Below are positions 46,982 to 59,164 of a DNA stretch of 64,000 nucleotides, one piece after another. A model generated the notes under the pieces. The model saw nothing but the letters and a program-made list of their open reading frames with translations, was not told the origin of the DNA and searched no databases. Made by a program: the position numbers and the translations under genes. How positions within the stretch are numbered: position 1 is the first letter of the stretch; every line of letters starts with the position of its first letter. This DNA is from Diplocarpon mali (Eukaryota > Ascomycota > Leotiomycetes > Helotiales > Drepanopezizaceae), in NCBI GenBank assembly GCA_024741835.1, contig JAENRP010000055.1:52138-116137 (forward strand), read 5' to 3'.

Positions 46982-48732
46982 TAGACGCGATGTCGTCGAT
47001 AATGGTTATGACGTTGACGAGTCTGATGGTGTTGACAAGTCGCGGCTGACTTACGGCGTTCAGAAGATTGGAGAGTTGAGAGATATTCAAAAAGACGAAA
47101 AGAATCGAAGAGATGGAGTGAACTTCCTGAGATGGACGAGGTGTTGTCGGCAAAGTTGTCAAAAGTTGTTTGCTTGAGGTTTCCTCGCCAAAGGACGGGA
47201 AGATTGTGTCGGCTAGCTTTCCTACCAAAATTACTCATCAGTCAGGTGACTGCCGAGTAAGAAGGTGTTTTTCATGTCGCAGTCGAATTGGGATGGTTTT
47301 AAGCTATTTTGAAAAGGATGGGCTACTTTTGGCGAGAAAGATGCATTTCAGATCCTACAGGCTTTCGAGCAACGCAGCTTATCCTTATACAATGCCGCCA
47401 TAGCCATGGCGACAATAGGCTCGTCGCTGAAGGTACCCAAGGTAGCCGGGGTGCTCTAAGGTCTAGACAGATCACCTGATGATTGATAATCTGAAGTGGT
47501 TATTTTCTACCTTGAGAATCTTACAAGACGGCACGTTGTCATTGCGAGAAAAGAATATGGTAAAGACGTACCAGGGCCTTGATAGATGGCAGAAAGAGAC
47601 AGCTAAGCCTAACACAGCGCATTCCTCACCGACTCCTCTCAACCTTCATCTCTGTCCCCACAGCTCGTCTCCAACCCCGCCACCAAAAAAAACTGACAAC
47701 ACCAGCTACAACATCATCATTAATATTCCGAATCTCATGGCAGTAATAGCCGCGGATTCAAATTCCTGTCGCCTCTGCTTGAAAGCTTGGCTTTGTACCT
47801 GCCGACCTTCGTCGGGCAATTTCCCCAGTCCACGAGCGTTACCCCGCAATGCCGACTGAGCAGGTGAGATCTCGGGCTGGCACGTTGGCCCATGAAATCC
47901 AGGAAGCCTTTTGGACGTTACCCAAGGTGATATGGAGGTGCATGGCAGAGTCCTCGTGTGTGTTCCTGCACGAGTACTTGCGACTTGCCATTATTCTTTC
48001 GAGAAGCCCCAGAGATGATGGCGTTCTGAGACAAGAAGCCCTGTGATCAGAGCACGCTTAAAGAAATCCTGCCAACCTGGTCGGATTTTTACATAAGAGA
48101 ATTTGGGAATATGATATATCCGCGCTTCGAATGGCTAAGTGGAAGACGTATCCTACTGTCGAATTTGGCATCCTGGGCAATCATCTTAGGTGCATCCTTT
48201 GCGAAATGTAAAGACACGCGGAACATCTACGAATGTCAGCTTCGCCAGTTCTATCGTCGAGATAGATGACAAAAGCGAAAAATGGGTCTGGGGTGGGATC
48301 CAAAGGCCGCCCAGAAAGTTTCGAGGCTCCCTCTGACCCAGGACATCATGATGCAGGATGCTGAAGAATCATCAGCCTATTGCCATGGGACACAATTCAA
48401 GAGTGTTGTGTCCACCGGCTCAGAAGTTCAGAGTCGGCGTCGCCGTTTGGCTCGAGCAATGTATCTTGAAGATGGCACCATCTGACTATCTTCTCCAAAG
48501 TCACAGGCTGTAGAAGCCCTTGGAAAGCATCTCTCCATGTACGTCAATATGCAGCTCGCTACCTCTGATCCTTTCGCGGATTCCCCCCTGCTTTTTCTCG
48601 GCCATGTTGCACGTTGTAGGGAGGTATATAGAGGTACCTATGACTCGGTCTGTTCGATCTTCCCTGATTATTCAAGTGCTTTTCTGCTGTTGATTTTCTA
48701 CTGTTTACGATATTTCCCATCAAGATCTCAAG
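46982..48732. other. divergent intergenic, F-box gene / glutaminase gene
   Basis: 1.75 kb containing both promoters. A TATA-like gtatatagag at about 48625 lies roughly 105 nt upstream of the glutaminase start. Short frames at 47479-47859 and 47849-48046 have no family resemblance. No repeat seen. Confidence 0.5.
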
Positions 48733-51700
48733 ATGCGGTCGCATCTACTTATCACTATTGCTACTGCCTTTGGGAGCGTTGCTTCAGGGTCTACTTTCAG
48801 CCCGGCACGTCCACCGGCGATCCCGCTTGCAGGTATGTTCATTGTCGAGAACTGGGGATGTATTTAACGCCTATCAAGTCAAGTCTCCTTATATGAGCAC
48901 CTGGCTGGAGGTCGGAAGTAATGGCGGTAACCTTGCTGGATCTTGGCCGTGAGTCTCTGCTAATGACATCTATGCACGGGCTAATAATGCCATAGCCGTT
49001 TCTGGGCGTGAGTATCTCCCGGATCATCAACCTTCGCGGTCTAATGAGATCACACAGTGGCTCTCAGCCAGGCTCTGTTGCAGGCAATAACGGTGCTGTG
49101 ACAGGATGGGCCGGCTTGATCAAAGTTGATGGAGCCGCCTACACCGTATGTATACGTTCCTTCTACTCGGCGTCTTTAGATACCAGTCCAAGACACATCT
49201 CAGGTCGTGTCCTGTGACTTGAGATCTGAAGACAGGCTTGAGCCCCTTCAGTATTGCAAAATACAGGCTAATCACATCAAAGTGGATGGGGAATCCATAT
49301 GTCAACGGCGTGAGACCCACGCTTGTGACACAGGACAGTTTCGAGTACACCTCGCAAAGATCATCCTTTATTTTGGACGTCGGTGGGAAGGTAACTTTGA
49401 ATGTCACGTTCCTCTCACCCGTCACTCCCACGGACATAAGACGTCAATCTGTCATTGGGACCTACCTCTCCGTGGCAGTGTCCTCGCGTGATGGTGCGAC
49501 TCATAGCGTGCAGCTTTATGCAGATACTTCGGGTGGTACGTAACCCTGGTACGGATCAATGTCTAGACTGGACTGATACCTGCAGAATGGGTCAACCCGA
49601 CGCATAACGGAGAGGCTGTGGCCTGGAGGTGACATTGCCCCTCGCTACGCCCCGTGCAAGCTAATCTCTCGCAGCTTCATCAATCAGAACGGCGTTGCGA
49701 GTCACAAGTCCTTCCAGAGAGTTCAGAGTGAATTTAATGCAGACTATCCGGATGACGCAGCACACTGGGGAAACGTAAGTGCACAGTCTCTTATTTTCTT
49801 TTCTTGTAGATGTCCTCTATTTTTGAGAAGACTCGCCTGAGCAGGCTTCTGTGAATCTCTCGTGAATCCTTTAAGATCGAAATTCTAACGTGCTGTAGTG
49901 GTACTGTACGTGCACTACCTCCCAAAACAGAACGACGGGCTTCGGAATCCAAATCTCCATGCGCAGTACTCATATTGTTGAACAGGGTCAACAGCTGCTG
50001 CTGCCTCTCTGACGTTCCAGTCCGGATCCGATTTCACCGTTCGCCAAAACTTCCTGAGCAATGGTATTCTTCCTAATAGCCAAGACTCCAATTACCGCGC
50101 TATCAATTTAAACTGGCCAGTATTTGCCTTTGCAAACGCTCTCGGCAATGTTGGAACGGCTCCAGTCACGACCCTGTACACAATGAATCACGCCCAGCAA
50201 AACGCAATTTTTTTCAACGGGGCCGCTGGACTCACCGCATCGCCTTCACTGTGGACAGATTACTGGAATAGCGATCTCGCCATGGTAACTTTGCTTGCGT
50301 GTTTCGAAAGCATCTACTGACATTGCCTAGGTCGAATTCTTCTACAAAGACTGGACAACTAACACTGGCTCTCTCGACCACAAGATCGCCACCGACTCCC
50401 TCGCTGCAGGAGGTCAAGACTACCTGACCATCACCGCTCTCTCGGTTCGGCAAGCCTTTGCCTCTGTGCAACTCACCGGTACGCAGTCTAAGCCGTACCT
50501 CTTCCTCAAAGAGATCAGCTCCGACGGTAACATCCAGACGGTTGATGTCATCTTCCCTGCGGCTCCGATCTTTCTATACACGAATCCGGTGCTGGTCAAG
50601 CTCTTGCTGGATCCGCTGTTTGAAAACCAAGAGGCCGGGCGCTGTAAGTGTTTTGTTCTCGTTCTTCTGACACGATATCTCTGAAGACTATAAACAAGAC
50701 ATCTTGTCACCACCTGAGCTACCCAGCTTCCGAGACATTACTCGAAAAATATTCTGACCCCCCGCTTCTTTAGTCCCGCAGAAGTATTCGCTTCATGATC
50801 TGGGCGCCAATTATCCTAGGGCTGTTGGGCACCCTAGTGGTGACGGAGGTGAGACCTGATATATATATATATATATAATCCGAATTGATAAAATGGTTGT
50901 TTTGACGGCAGTACTGACCAGCACAGAGCCAATGCCTCTTGAAGAATGTGGCAATATGCTAATCCTCACCCTCTCCTACGCTCAGCGCGCCAACGACAAT
51001 GCCTACCTGGCCTCCCACTATTCCATTCTTAAGCAATGGACTGCTTACCTCGTCGACGAAGCCCTGATTCCCGCCAATCAGCTCTCAACAGACGATTTCC
51101 AGGGCCAGCTCGCTAACCAGACGAATCTCGCACTGAAAGGTATCATTGCCATTGAAGCCATGGCTGTCATTGCGCAAAAGACAGGCCATCTGGCAGACCA
51201 GAAATTTTATTCGGGAATCGCGCATGATTACATTGCAAAGTGGCAGAAACTAGCTGTGGTCACGACAGCGAGGCCGCCGCATACCAGTCTAGCGTATCAG
51301 GACAAGACATCGCACGGTATGCATCACCTCGGGAACGTTATTGCCACAAGGGACGTGCGACAGACGACTTGAGCATCGAGCTGACAAACACAGGATTGCT
51401 TTACAACCTCTACACAGACGCACTGCTCGGTCTTAACCTTGTCCCGAGAGCCATCTACGATATGCAGTCGGCATTCTACCCGACGGTTTCTCAGACGTAT
51501 GGCGTACCTCTCGATACGAGGAATACGCTTACAAAGTGTACTTCATATCCCCATCCTCTCTAATGCTCACTTTACGTTTATGTATTGAGCTGACAAATAC
51601 ATGCGAACAGCGGACTGGGAGATGTGGGTGGCGGCCATCTCCTCCCCCTCTACGAAGAAACTTTTCATCTCCAAACTCGCGGCCTGGATCAACACCACGC

Positions 51701-52016
51701 CTACTTATCGTGCTTTCACAGATCTTTATAACACACAGACGGGCGAGTAAGTGCTTACCTTCCTCAGTGCAGCGTTCTAGTTGTCCCTAGTCCTTTCCCG
51801 CGCCGACCTGTATTGGGTCGTAATAGGATGAGATGGGATGAGGTTGAATGAAGTGGAATGGGTAGCGCTGTGGCAATGGCTAACGGAAACAGTTTCACTG
51901 GCTTCATAGCCAGACCCGTCGTAGGAGGTCATTTTGCGCTTTTGGCACTGAATGGTGCTCCCACTGCAGCATCCAAGAGAGGCGATGGGGGTGAACTGAG
52001 GCGATTCGTTGGGTAG
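48733..52016 (+). CDS. gtaA: secreted glutaminase GtaA-like, 15 exons
   Basis: Glutaminase A family enzyme (glutamine to glutamate plus ammonia), secreted via an N-terminal signal peptide (about residues 1-19). 717 residues from 15 exons: 48733-48832, 48879-48948, 48996-49007, 49058-49145, 49283-49535, 49586-49628, 49675-49774, 49899-49905, 49986-50284, 50331-50643, 50774-50848, 50927-51316, 51394-51537, 51611-51746, 51893-52016. All junctions are GT-AG and in phase. Family motifs cross the junctions: YMSTWLEVGSNGGNLAGSWPRFW, shown only in part, then GWAGLIKVDG, HWGNWYWS, NPVLVKLLLDPLF, KYSLHDLGANYP, MPLEECGNMLI, LLYNLYTDALLG, GVPLDTRNTLTKSDWEMW, VVGGHFALLAL. This matches the N-terminal, DUF4965 and C-terminal parts of the family at near-usual length. 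Exons 3 (12 nt) and 8 (7 nt) are microexons. Catalytic residues not assigned. Confidence 0.93.
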
Positions 52017-52337
52017 TTGATTCTTCGACAATATATTGACTTCAGCTCATTGTTAAGGGTTTATCTTGGAATAAATTTAAATAAATTTATTTTCTATGCA
52101 TATTTACTGAGATACGATTGCTTAATGACACTTGTTCTTCGCTGATACACGACCTTTGCATGCTAGGGATCTTGCCCCCTTTCACATCCAAAGGGATCCG
52201 TTCGCAGAACTTCAAAGCCAACGCCTTTCAATCTGATCTACCATAACACTAATAATTGGCAATAGATTCTCACCAATGCTTCCATCCGATCTCGCCCAAG
52301 GCAGTCCAGTCCAGTGGGTCTGCCGGACCGAATTTTC

Positions 52338-52981
52338 CTAGCGCTTCTCAGCAGGAGCAGGAGCAGGAGCAGCAGCCCCGGCGTCAACCCCCGGCCTGAC
52401 AATGATACCAACACCAGAACCTCCCTCCCCAGTCCCAAGCTCGATACCGGGCGAAGTCTTCAGAGCCACTGCTGCGAATGCCAGGGCTGCGTTGAAGCCA
52501 GCGAGATCGCGCTCGGCGATGGGCGCTTCGCTCTCGTCTAGATCTTCGTCTTCATCCTCGACCTCAGGCCCGGCCACGGTATTCAACTGAAGCTCGTTGC
52601 GCTTCTCTACTTCGTATCAGCTAGCGATTCCCCCGATTTGACATTCTTGCGTCCAATGTTGGTAGCACCGAGGGGGAGGGCAGACGCAGACTTACTGGCT
52701 CTCGAGGCGGACTCCGTCGGACTGGCTTCTGGGTCAGACTCAGGCGTACTGGCTTCTGAAGCGGGCGCCTCACTCGCTGACCCTTCGCCGGTGACTCCGG
52801 CGCCGGCAAGCGTGTTGAGCACGGCTTCTGCGTGCTCGCCGCTGCCGAAGGAGATCTCACCATCACCGACTACTATTGCGGGTGAGTACGCGCCTAGGTT
52901 TATGTTGAGGGGGACAGCGGTGACGGAAATGTGGACCGTCGCCAGGATGGCTAGGTAGGCGGAAAGATGGTTGTAGAGCAT
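52338..52981 (-). CDS. small secreted protein, Pezizomycotina-type
   Basis: 184-residue predicted secreted protein in two exons, 52981-52696 and 52606-52338. The signal peptide is at about residues 1-22. The mature N-terminus has the motif NLGAYSPAIVVGDGEISFG, found in conserved secreted proteins of Sordariomycetes whose function I do not know. A Ser/Glu/Pro linker follows. The intron (donor GTAAGT, acceptor GTAG) joins SRA to KKRNELQLNT, placing a dibasic KKR (possible Kex2 site) at the junction. The second half has DLAGFNAALAFAAVALK and LGTGEGGSGVGIIV, ending in an Ala/Pro tail. Only one cysteine-poor chain, so not a typical disulphide effector. Converges with gtaA (321 bp apart). Confidence 0.78.
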
Positions 52982-54312
52982 GTTTTCTTAGGTGTTGGGG
53001 TGGCGTTGAAGAGAGGAAAGGCGTCGTGTCTTATCTTGTCTTTAGAGATTAGGAAGATGAGATTTCAATATTCGAGTTGAATGAGGGTGAGGAATTGAGA
53101 AATAAATCTTGCTTCTGTAGTCAAAAGAATGAATGCGAGCGTGACCGAGGAGAAAGAGAAAGAGAAAGTGGATGGTTGTGGAATCGAGGAGTGTGGGTTA
53201 GCCTTTTCCTTTATACACTTCCACGCTGGGGTGATAGGCCCGATTTCATCTATTATCGACCTTTCCGTTGCCAAAACGGAGAGCCTGTTCCATCTCGCGT
53301 GTCCGCTAATCCGAAATGGAAAGTAAATATAGACCCGGCTAAGCGAGGGCGCCGAAACACGTCCGCCGGGCTGGAGATTGTCCCGCGACAGAGTTTCGCC
53401 CAGGGTTAGCGAGGCAATTCGAAGGCGGAAGCATTCTGTATAACAGTTTCTAGACCAAGTCCCAGCTCAGGACTCGCATGGTCCTACTCAAGAATGAGGG
53501 ATCGGGGATATTGGTACGTTGCCCTTGCTCTTGGCGAGGATGCCGTTTTGGTATGAAGTCTTCAAAAATTAGCGGGATGGGATATCGAAGGCCTTCGTCC
53601 TCCCAATGAAATAAACCAGGATGTAGTCTTAGGCTGCCTGCTATTCTAGACCGAGATTCCGGATACCATTGTTTTTTGAGAGGGGGACGGGGGGTTCGCC
53701 TTGGCTGCTAACCCTTGACCTAGCCTTAAACCCCCGATTGCTTAAGTCGCGCTGAAGCGAGTGGGAATTACCCGTGTTTACATGGAGCCCCGGTTCCGAT
53801 TCTTTGTTTGTCTCTTTAGGAATTGCTACTTACAAGATAGCAGATAAGTGCCGATCTGGAGAAACTTTCTGCCTATTGGGTAGTATGGACGCAGCTATAC
53901 CTAAGTTATAGACGAATGACTATAACGTTAGAATGCTGGGAAGTCTCACGCGAGGGATTCCAGCAGCAGAGATCATGCCGAGAGGTTTCAGAGCTGGACT
54001 GTTTGCTGCCTGAAGTCTGATGTCTGCTGAAACGCTGGCAGTTCAGGTGGTTGCGAGACTTGGCTGCGCTGGGAATCGTAACGTTTCGCGTACCCGCTAC
54101 CGCGGTTCAAGCTGCAGGATGAGCCTTGATCGGATAAATTTCTACGGCAGATGAAGAAGTTCTCGGAAGAATTCAAGGTCGAGCCTCGTGAACCCAGCAA
54201 CGGGGTCGAGGTCGGGTGAAAGGGCCATGCTCCAGGCACGTGATTATCTACTCCAGTTGAGCCGCAATGCCACTCCGCTCGTTCATCTCACGACAACCGA
54301 GACGACAACATC
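52982..54312. promoter_or_regulatory. divergent intergenic, secreted protein / hydroxylase
   Basis: 1.3 kb between two divergent genes. Includes a GA-rich stretch at 53130-53180 just upstream of the secreted-protein gene. No gene, repeat or RNA supported. Confidence 0.5.
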
Positions 54313-55204
54313 ATGATCGGCTACGTCGCAGCGCTCGTTCCTCTCTACCTCTTCCTCTACTTGCCCGTATCCAACATTCTCTTTGGCACAACACAGAAGC
54401 CGCCGGCTGGGGCTGCGCTGAACAGTTCTCTGATTGCGACGAACGAGCCCTTGGCCTGCCCTGCTCACAGTTACAACACCCATATCCTCTCCCTGGAGCC
54501 TCTGATCATCTACATCGAGAACTTCCTGAGCCACGACGAGTGTAGGCATCTGGTCAAGATCAGGTAAAACCCGGTCCATGCTCAGCGTAAGCAGATGCGG
54601 CGCAACACGTGACTAACCACCTGGCAGTGAGGGCAAGTTCGAAGCATCCACCGTCTCGACTGGCGCCGAGACGTCTATCAAGACCAATATTCGGAACTCA
54701 GAGGTTGCTCTCGTGGACCGCGACGATGTCGTCCGGTGCATCGAGCATCGCGCGAGGGACTTCCAGGGCTGGCGCCCCGACCTGCACATCGAGCGGTTGA
54801 GAACGCAGCGGTACGGCGTCGGCGGTCACTACGTGCACCACTACGACTGGTCGGGCGCGAGCAGAGACGCGGACCGTGTGAGCAGCTTCATGGTGTACGT
54901 CAATGCCAGCTGCGAGGGGGGAGGCACCGAATTCCCGCGCATCAGGATGCCGGACACGTCGGGCGGGGAGTGGTGCGAGTTTCTCGAATGCAAACTGCGA
55001 GGAGGCTCTGAGGATGCGTCGGAGAGGAATAGGGGGGGCAAAGGTGTGACGTTCAAGCCGAAGACGGGGAACGCCGTCTTCTGGGAGAATCTCCGGCCAG
55101 ACGGCAGTGGGTATGAAGAGACGTGGCACGCTGGACTTCCCGTCGTGTCGGGGACCAAGGTTGGGCTGAATATCTGGAGCTGGGGATCTGCTCGGAGGAG
55201 GTAG
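54313..55204 (+). CDS. prolyl 4-hydroxylase-like 2OG-Fe(II) oxygenase
   Basis: 275-residue protein, exons 54313-54563 and 54628-55204; the intron has a CTAAC branch site. An N-terminal hydrophobic helix (about residues 3-24) suggests a membrane-anchored or luminal protein. The P4Hc domain fills the rest: IIYIENFLSHDECRHL opens it. The iron triad is His155 and Asp157 (HHYDW) plus His251 (TWHAGLPV). Lys261 (GTKVGLNIW) would bind the 2-oxoglutarate carboxylate. Hydroxylation of prolyl residues in some protein is expected, but the substrate is unknown; the closest functional class is the small fungal and plant ER-type hydroxylases. Start ATG chosen because it gives the membrane helix. Confidence 0.9.
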
Positions 55205-55917
55205 ATGGAGTTGCAGCAAAGATGAGACGGGGCGATTGGAGCTGCGACTGCTGAGAAGTGGAGGAGACTTGCTTGTTTGGACCTGGGATCTGTGAGGAGG
55301 CTGAAGGATTTTGAAATGAGACTCGAATATCTGATCATGAAGTGCGCTGAGAGGAAGACGAGACTTGCTTGTTTGGACCTGGGACCTTGAAGGAGAGAGA
55401 TTGGGATTTAAAAAGAGATGGGACTCGAATATCTAGAGCTTGGTCTGCTTATAGGTACATGGACTTCAGCAAACAGGCACTTGGTGGCGGGGAATTATGC
55501 TGCGACCCTCCGCGTGTTGCTTGTGTTTCTTACTTGCTAATATACATCTCTGCAAATTTAGACTCGTTTGAAGGTGAGCTATTCCCTACCCGCCGGCTTT
55601 CTCGCCTTTCTCGCCTTTCCGCGCCAACCTGGCAAAACTTCTCCCCGCCTCACCGTGAGTCTCCGACACCATACATCTGCTTTCTGACGAGTTGAGCAAG
55701 CTCTCATCGAAATACCACCGCAACGACGATATTACGAGCTCACTTCTAGTCCCAGACGACAATCAAACTCTCGCCAGGAGCCGCAGCCGCTCATCAACAG
55801 CCTCCTCTCACCGTTCGCTCGTTGATTCACGCCTCACCTCTTCTTGATAGACTCTCAGCTCCAACCTCGACGTCGGCTACGCCGCGAATCAACATTGATT
55901 CCATACCCCTTCCTACG
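55205..55917. other. intergenic with local duplication
   Basis: 3' flank of the hydroxylase gene, containing the duplication at 55264-55434, then the leader of the next gene. The frame of that gene stays open upstream to about 55822 but lacks an ATG. Confidence 0.5.
55264..55434. repeat. diverged ~75-bp direct repeat, two copies
   Basis: Copy 1 (55264-55332) and copy 2 (55360-55434) share the start gagacttgcttgtttggacc and the end gactcgaatatct, with indels between. Just after the end word copy 2 also resembles the end of the hydroxylase coding region near 55170, suggesting the 3' end of the gene was locally duplicated. Confidence 0.7.
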
Positions 55918-56712
55918 ATGAGGTCGATATCTCCAGTCTTGCTCCCAGAGCAGTGCTCGGCCTCCACCTCATATCCCCATCTCCAGCCTCCGCCCACCCG
56001 CCCAGATTCCTGCCCGATGCCAGATTTCCTCGCTCCGAAAAGACCGCCATCTCCAGACTGGGCCCAGGACTGGAACTCCTCGCACCTGACGCCCTATGCC
56101 TTTCCCACCCGGCAGCCACAGCCCCATTCCTTCTCCCTCCCCCTCTCCACAGGCGCAACTCCAAGACCGACGCGGGTCCAGCTAGTCCGCGACGGCTCTT
56201 CTTCCTACCGCCGCTCTCCTCGCCGCCTCTCGTCCCTCGGCGTGCCAGCCCTCCTCTCCCCCTTGGAAACTCAAGAGTTGCTGCGTTCGAAAACCCGACC
56301 TTCAACCCTACGGCAGAGCAGAGACACCTCGCCCCTGGAGCTGGTCTACAGCATCTACTCGGAGGCATTCACGCTCGAACGCCGCGATACCCTGCTCCAC
56401 CAGACGCGCTCGTCTGGAACTGGGACTGCCAGCGTGCACGCGGTGCCGATGATCGAGATGCGCGAGGACCGGCCGCCGCTGCTGGTCGACGGGCGGATGA
56501 CGATTGTGCAGATCCCGCGCTGGCGGAAGAGCTTCAAGGTCTACTGGCGCCGGGGCGTGATGTGGCGGAGCAGCAAGGGGAAGCCGCTGACGAACAGCGA
56601 GGGCGAGGAGACGATGGTCTGGGAGATGGAGGTCAAGCTGCCCGGGTGGGTGTGGGCGGCGAGGAACTGCGGCGTGGCGGAGTGGAGGGAGTGTTTTGTG
56701 CGTGCCTCGTAG
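55918..56712 (+). CDS. hypothetical protein
   Basis: 264 residues from the first ATG of a long single frame; not recognised. The N-terminal two-thirds is Pro/Ser-rich and likely disordered, with SPRK-like basic patches. The C-terminal third is better structured: LVYSIYSEAFTLERRD, then RMTIVQIPRWRKSFKVYW and WEMEVKLPGWVWAARNC, with many tryptophans and a charged/hydrophobic alternation. No signal peptide, helix or known motif. An overlapping +2 frame (55953-56846) is Arg/Ala-rich and is a shadow. An upstream exon is possible because the frame stays open 5' of the ATG. Confidence 0.6.
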   Translation: MRSISPVLLPEQCSASTSYPHLQPPPTRPDSCPMPDFLAPKRPPSPDWAQDWNSSHLTPYAFPTRQPQPHSFSLPLSTGATPRPTRVQLVRDGSSSYRRSPRRLSSLGVPALLSPLETQELLRSKTRPSTLRQSRDTSPLELVYSIYSEAFTLERRDTLLHQTRSSGTGTASVHAVPMIEMREDRPPLLVDGRMTIVQIPRWRKSFKVYWRRGVMWRSSKGKPLTNSEGEETMVWEMEVKLPGWVWAARNCGVAEWRECFVRAS

Positions 56713-57914
56713 GGCGTGAACTGGATTGGATTTCGCGTTGCAAGGTGGGTGACCAGGAGCGATTGAGTACAAGGCTGCTGACGATTGGAACTTTTCGGTC
56801 TGGCTTAAGATTACGGGCTCTTGAACGGCTCAAATGCTCTCTCTAGCCCCATCTCAAGAAATCCAAGCCTAAATCTCAACCTTGAATCCTTCTTCTCGGC
56901 CTCGTTCGCTAAGCTCAGCTAATATAAAATAAGTGAAGGCTCTTGATATCCCAGAAACGAGGTAGAGTGTCAGATGTGAAGCTGCGCAAGTGTCGCCCAG
57001 GTATAATTCATCATTTTTCATACTTTCAACATATTCATAAGGTAGGTGTATGATTCCCTTCCTGTTGAGCGATGAGGTATTTGATAGTCTAGCTTTGTAT
57101 ATATCTTGTCCCAGGCCAAAAAGAAACCGTACAATTTGAGTTTGGGCTTGGTATTAGGGTTAGTTTTAGTCCTAGAATCAAGTATGGATATTAGAATGCC
57201 AAGCGAGGCTTGGTTTTGGAAGCGAGGAGCCGATATATTATGAGTTGAGAGGATTAAGGGAGAGAGGATTAAGAGAGAGAGGTTTGAGAGAGGTACGTCC
57301 CGGGCGTGGGGGCTCCTTTGGGCCTTGCTAGGACTCTGGATTTGGACCTGGATGCAGGTCGAGCTGCGTGTGTAAGTGCAAATGCGGGGGCGTTTGTGAT
57401 AGTGACAATGATATGTTTTGATATGAATGGTTTTGGGGTAAAGATGAGATGAGCTGGAATAAGACTGGAATATACGGGGTATCCTGAAGATACTATTTAC
57501 ATGGGTAAAGGTGAGGCGAGTCGATAAGCCATCTTAAAATAATATCAAATATGATTTGAGATTTGAACTTTCAAGAATCAGAGTACGGTTTTGATTAAGC
57601 GGATGGCTTGAACTCGGACTACTATCTAAGGTTGTAGGAGCCACGGGTATGTAGGTTTTTGAATGTACAATTTGCGAAGAGAAATGGAGTTCTGCACTCA
57701 GACCGACTTTTCCTGAAATTTAAACTTTACAATTAAAGTTCTGAAAAATGCACACCCTAGCCTAAAGTGCTTTTGCTGGGTGCTGCACGCTAAATCTATT
57801 GATATATAGAAACTTTTTACTAGGTTTAAAACCGAGATTGATAAGTGGACGAGCTACTAGTGAGGCTTACGAAGTATATCGTTTCATGATCTTGTTATTC
57901 TATTACGTAATTAC

Positions 57915-58078
57915 AATTTTTGCAGGGATAATAAACGCCATATTATCGTCAATTATAAGTGGATTTACAGCGGGTTTGCAGGGTTTGAGTATACTTTCAT
58001 ATAATGTCTGCTTGGCCTACGAAAAAGTATCTAGTCAAACCTCCGGGCGAATTGGAAAGCTCAATTGAGCCAATCTTG
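57915..58078 (+). repeat. dispersed degenerate repeat, copy 2
   Basis: Inverted relative to copies 3 and 4. Shared words with the reverse complement of copy 3 include ggtttgcagggttt, atttcatat-like and tgtttgtttggc-like (here tgtctgcttggc), then attgagccaatc at the end, where copy 3 has attgagccagttaaatc. Confidence 0.6.
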
Positions 58079-58743
58079 CTCCTTACAATACGTGTCAAAG
58101 AAAATACTCGTATTTAATACCACGGATGCCAGAGACTTGTGGACAACCTAGCCAGGCCTGGTACGCAAGACTTTACCCTACAGCCTCCGCTCTTAAACAA
58201 ATATTAAATTGATACAGAATCTGCTCGGATTGCAAGAGGTCACTGAGAAGCTCACAGCAACCGGACAGAAAAGAGTGCAGAATACAATCAGTTTACTGGT
58301 ACTTCATAATCTCAATTGCAAGAAACCTTATTGACTTTAATAAATTATTAATACGAAGTTGTATTATGAACATATAATCAAGAAACTATATGCGAAATAA
58401 AGATAACTATGCAAAAGACAGTGCACCTTCTATGTAAACACGACTCAAGGGCCCTTATGAAGTCATGGTTAAGGCATAAGCATCTGATTATAACTTGAAA
58501 ATTACATGAACATTCGTTGCTAACAAATCATTAGTTGCACTTCCCCTGATAGCCTTATCCTCTCTGCCCTATATTACTACTAATTCATTGCACTACTATA
58601 GCTTGGTAAGCTTTGAATGTGAACGAGTAAGCCGTGGAAATAATACATTACATTGCTTTTAGGTTACTTGCATGCGTGGGGAAGCGTTACGTTTCCCACC
58701 AGCTGTAGAGTCACAGAGTGGAAGTATGCTAGTTTCCAGGTGA

Positions 58744-58900
58744 TTTTACATTGATTTAACTGGCTCAATGCCATTTCAACTTCAAATTCTCCATTGTTGC
58801 ATGCCAAACAAACACCATATGAAATTATAGTAAACCCTGCAAACCTTCCAAAACCACCCTGCATACCACGCTAATATAGTACTTGGCCTGCGACATGTTT
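58744..58900 (-). repeat. dispersed degenerate repeat, copy 3
   Basis: Best preserved copy. Minus-strand order: cgcaggccaa, tatattagcg, gcagggtggtttt, ggtttgcagggttt, tttgtttggcatgcaac, ttgagccagtt. No terminal repeats or target-site duplication identified. Confidence 0.6.
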
Positions 58901-59164
58901 AAAGTACCCATTTGTTTCTCATTCAAGGAGGGCTACTAGAGCAAGGGTTATATATTTTGTACTTCTTTGGATTTGTATCTCACGCAGCGATTATCATTGA
59001 AAAGAGCCAAGTGCAACGCAGGTCCATAGCTTTGAGTTGACAATCAGAGGTGGGAGGCTAATTATGGAGTTATCACAGAAGTTCGAGAAACAACGGAAAT
59101 CTCTTATCAGAGATTCAAGTTGGTTTAGGCCCAAGGTCAAATTGACCAAGAAAAAGTCCACATA

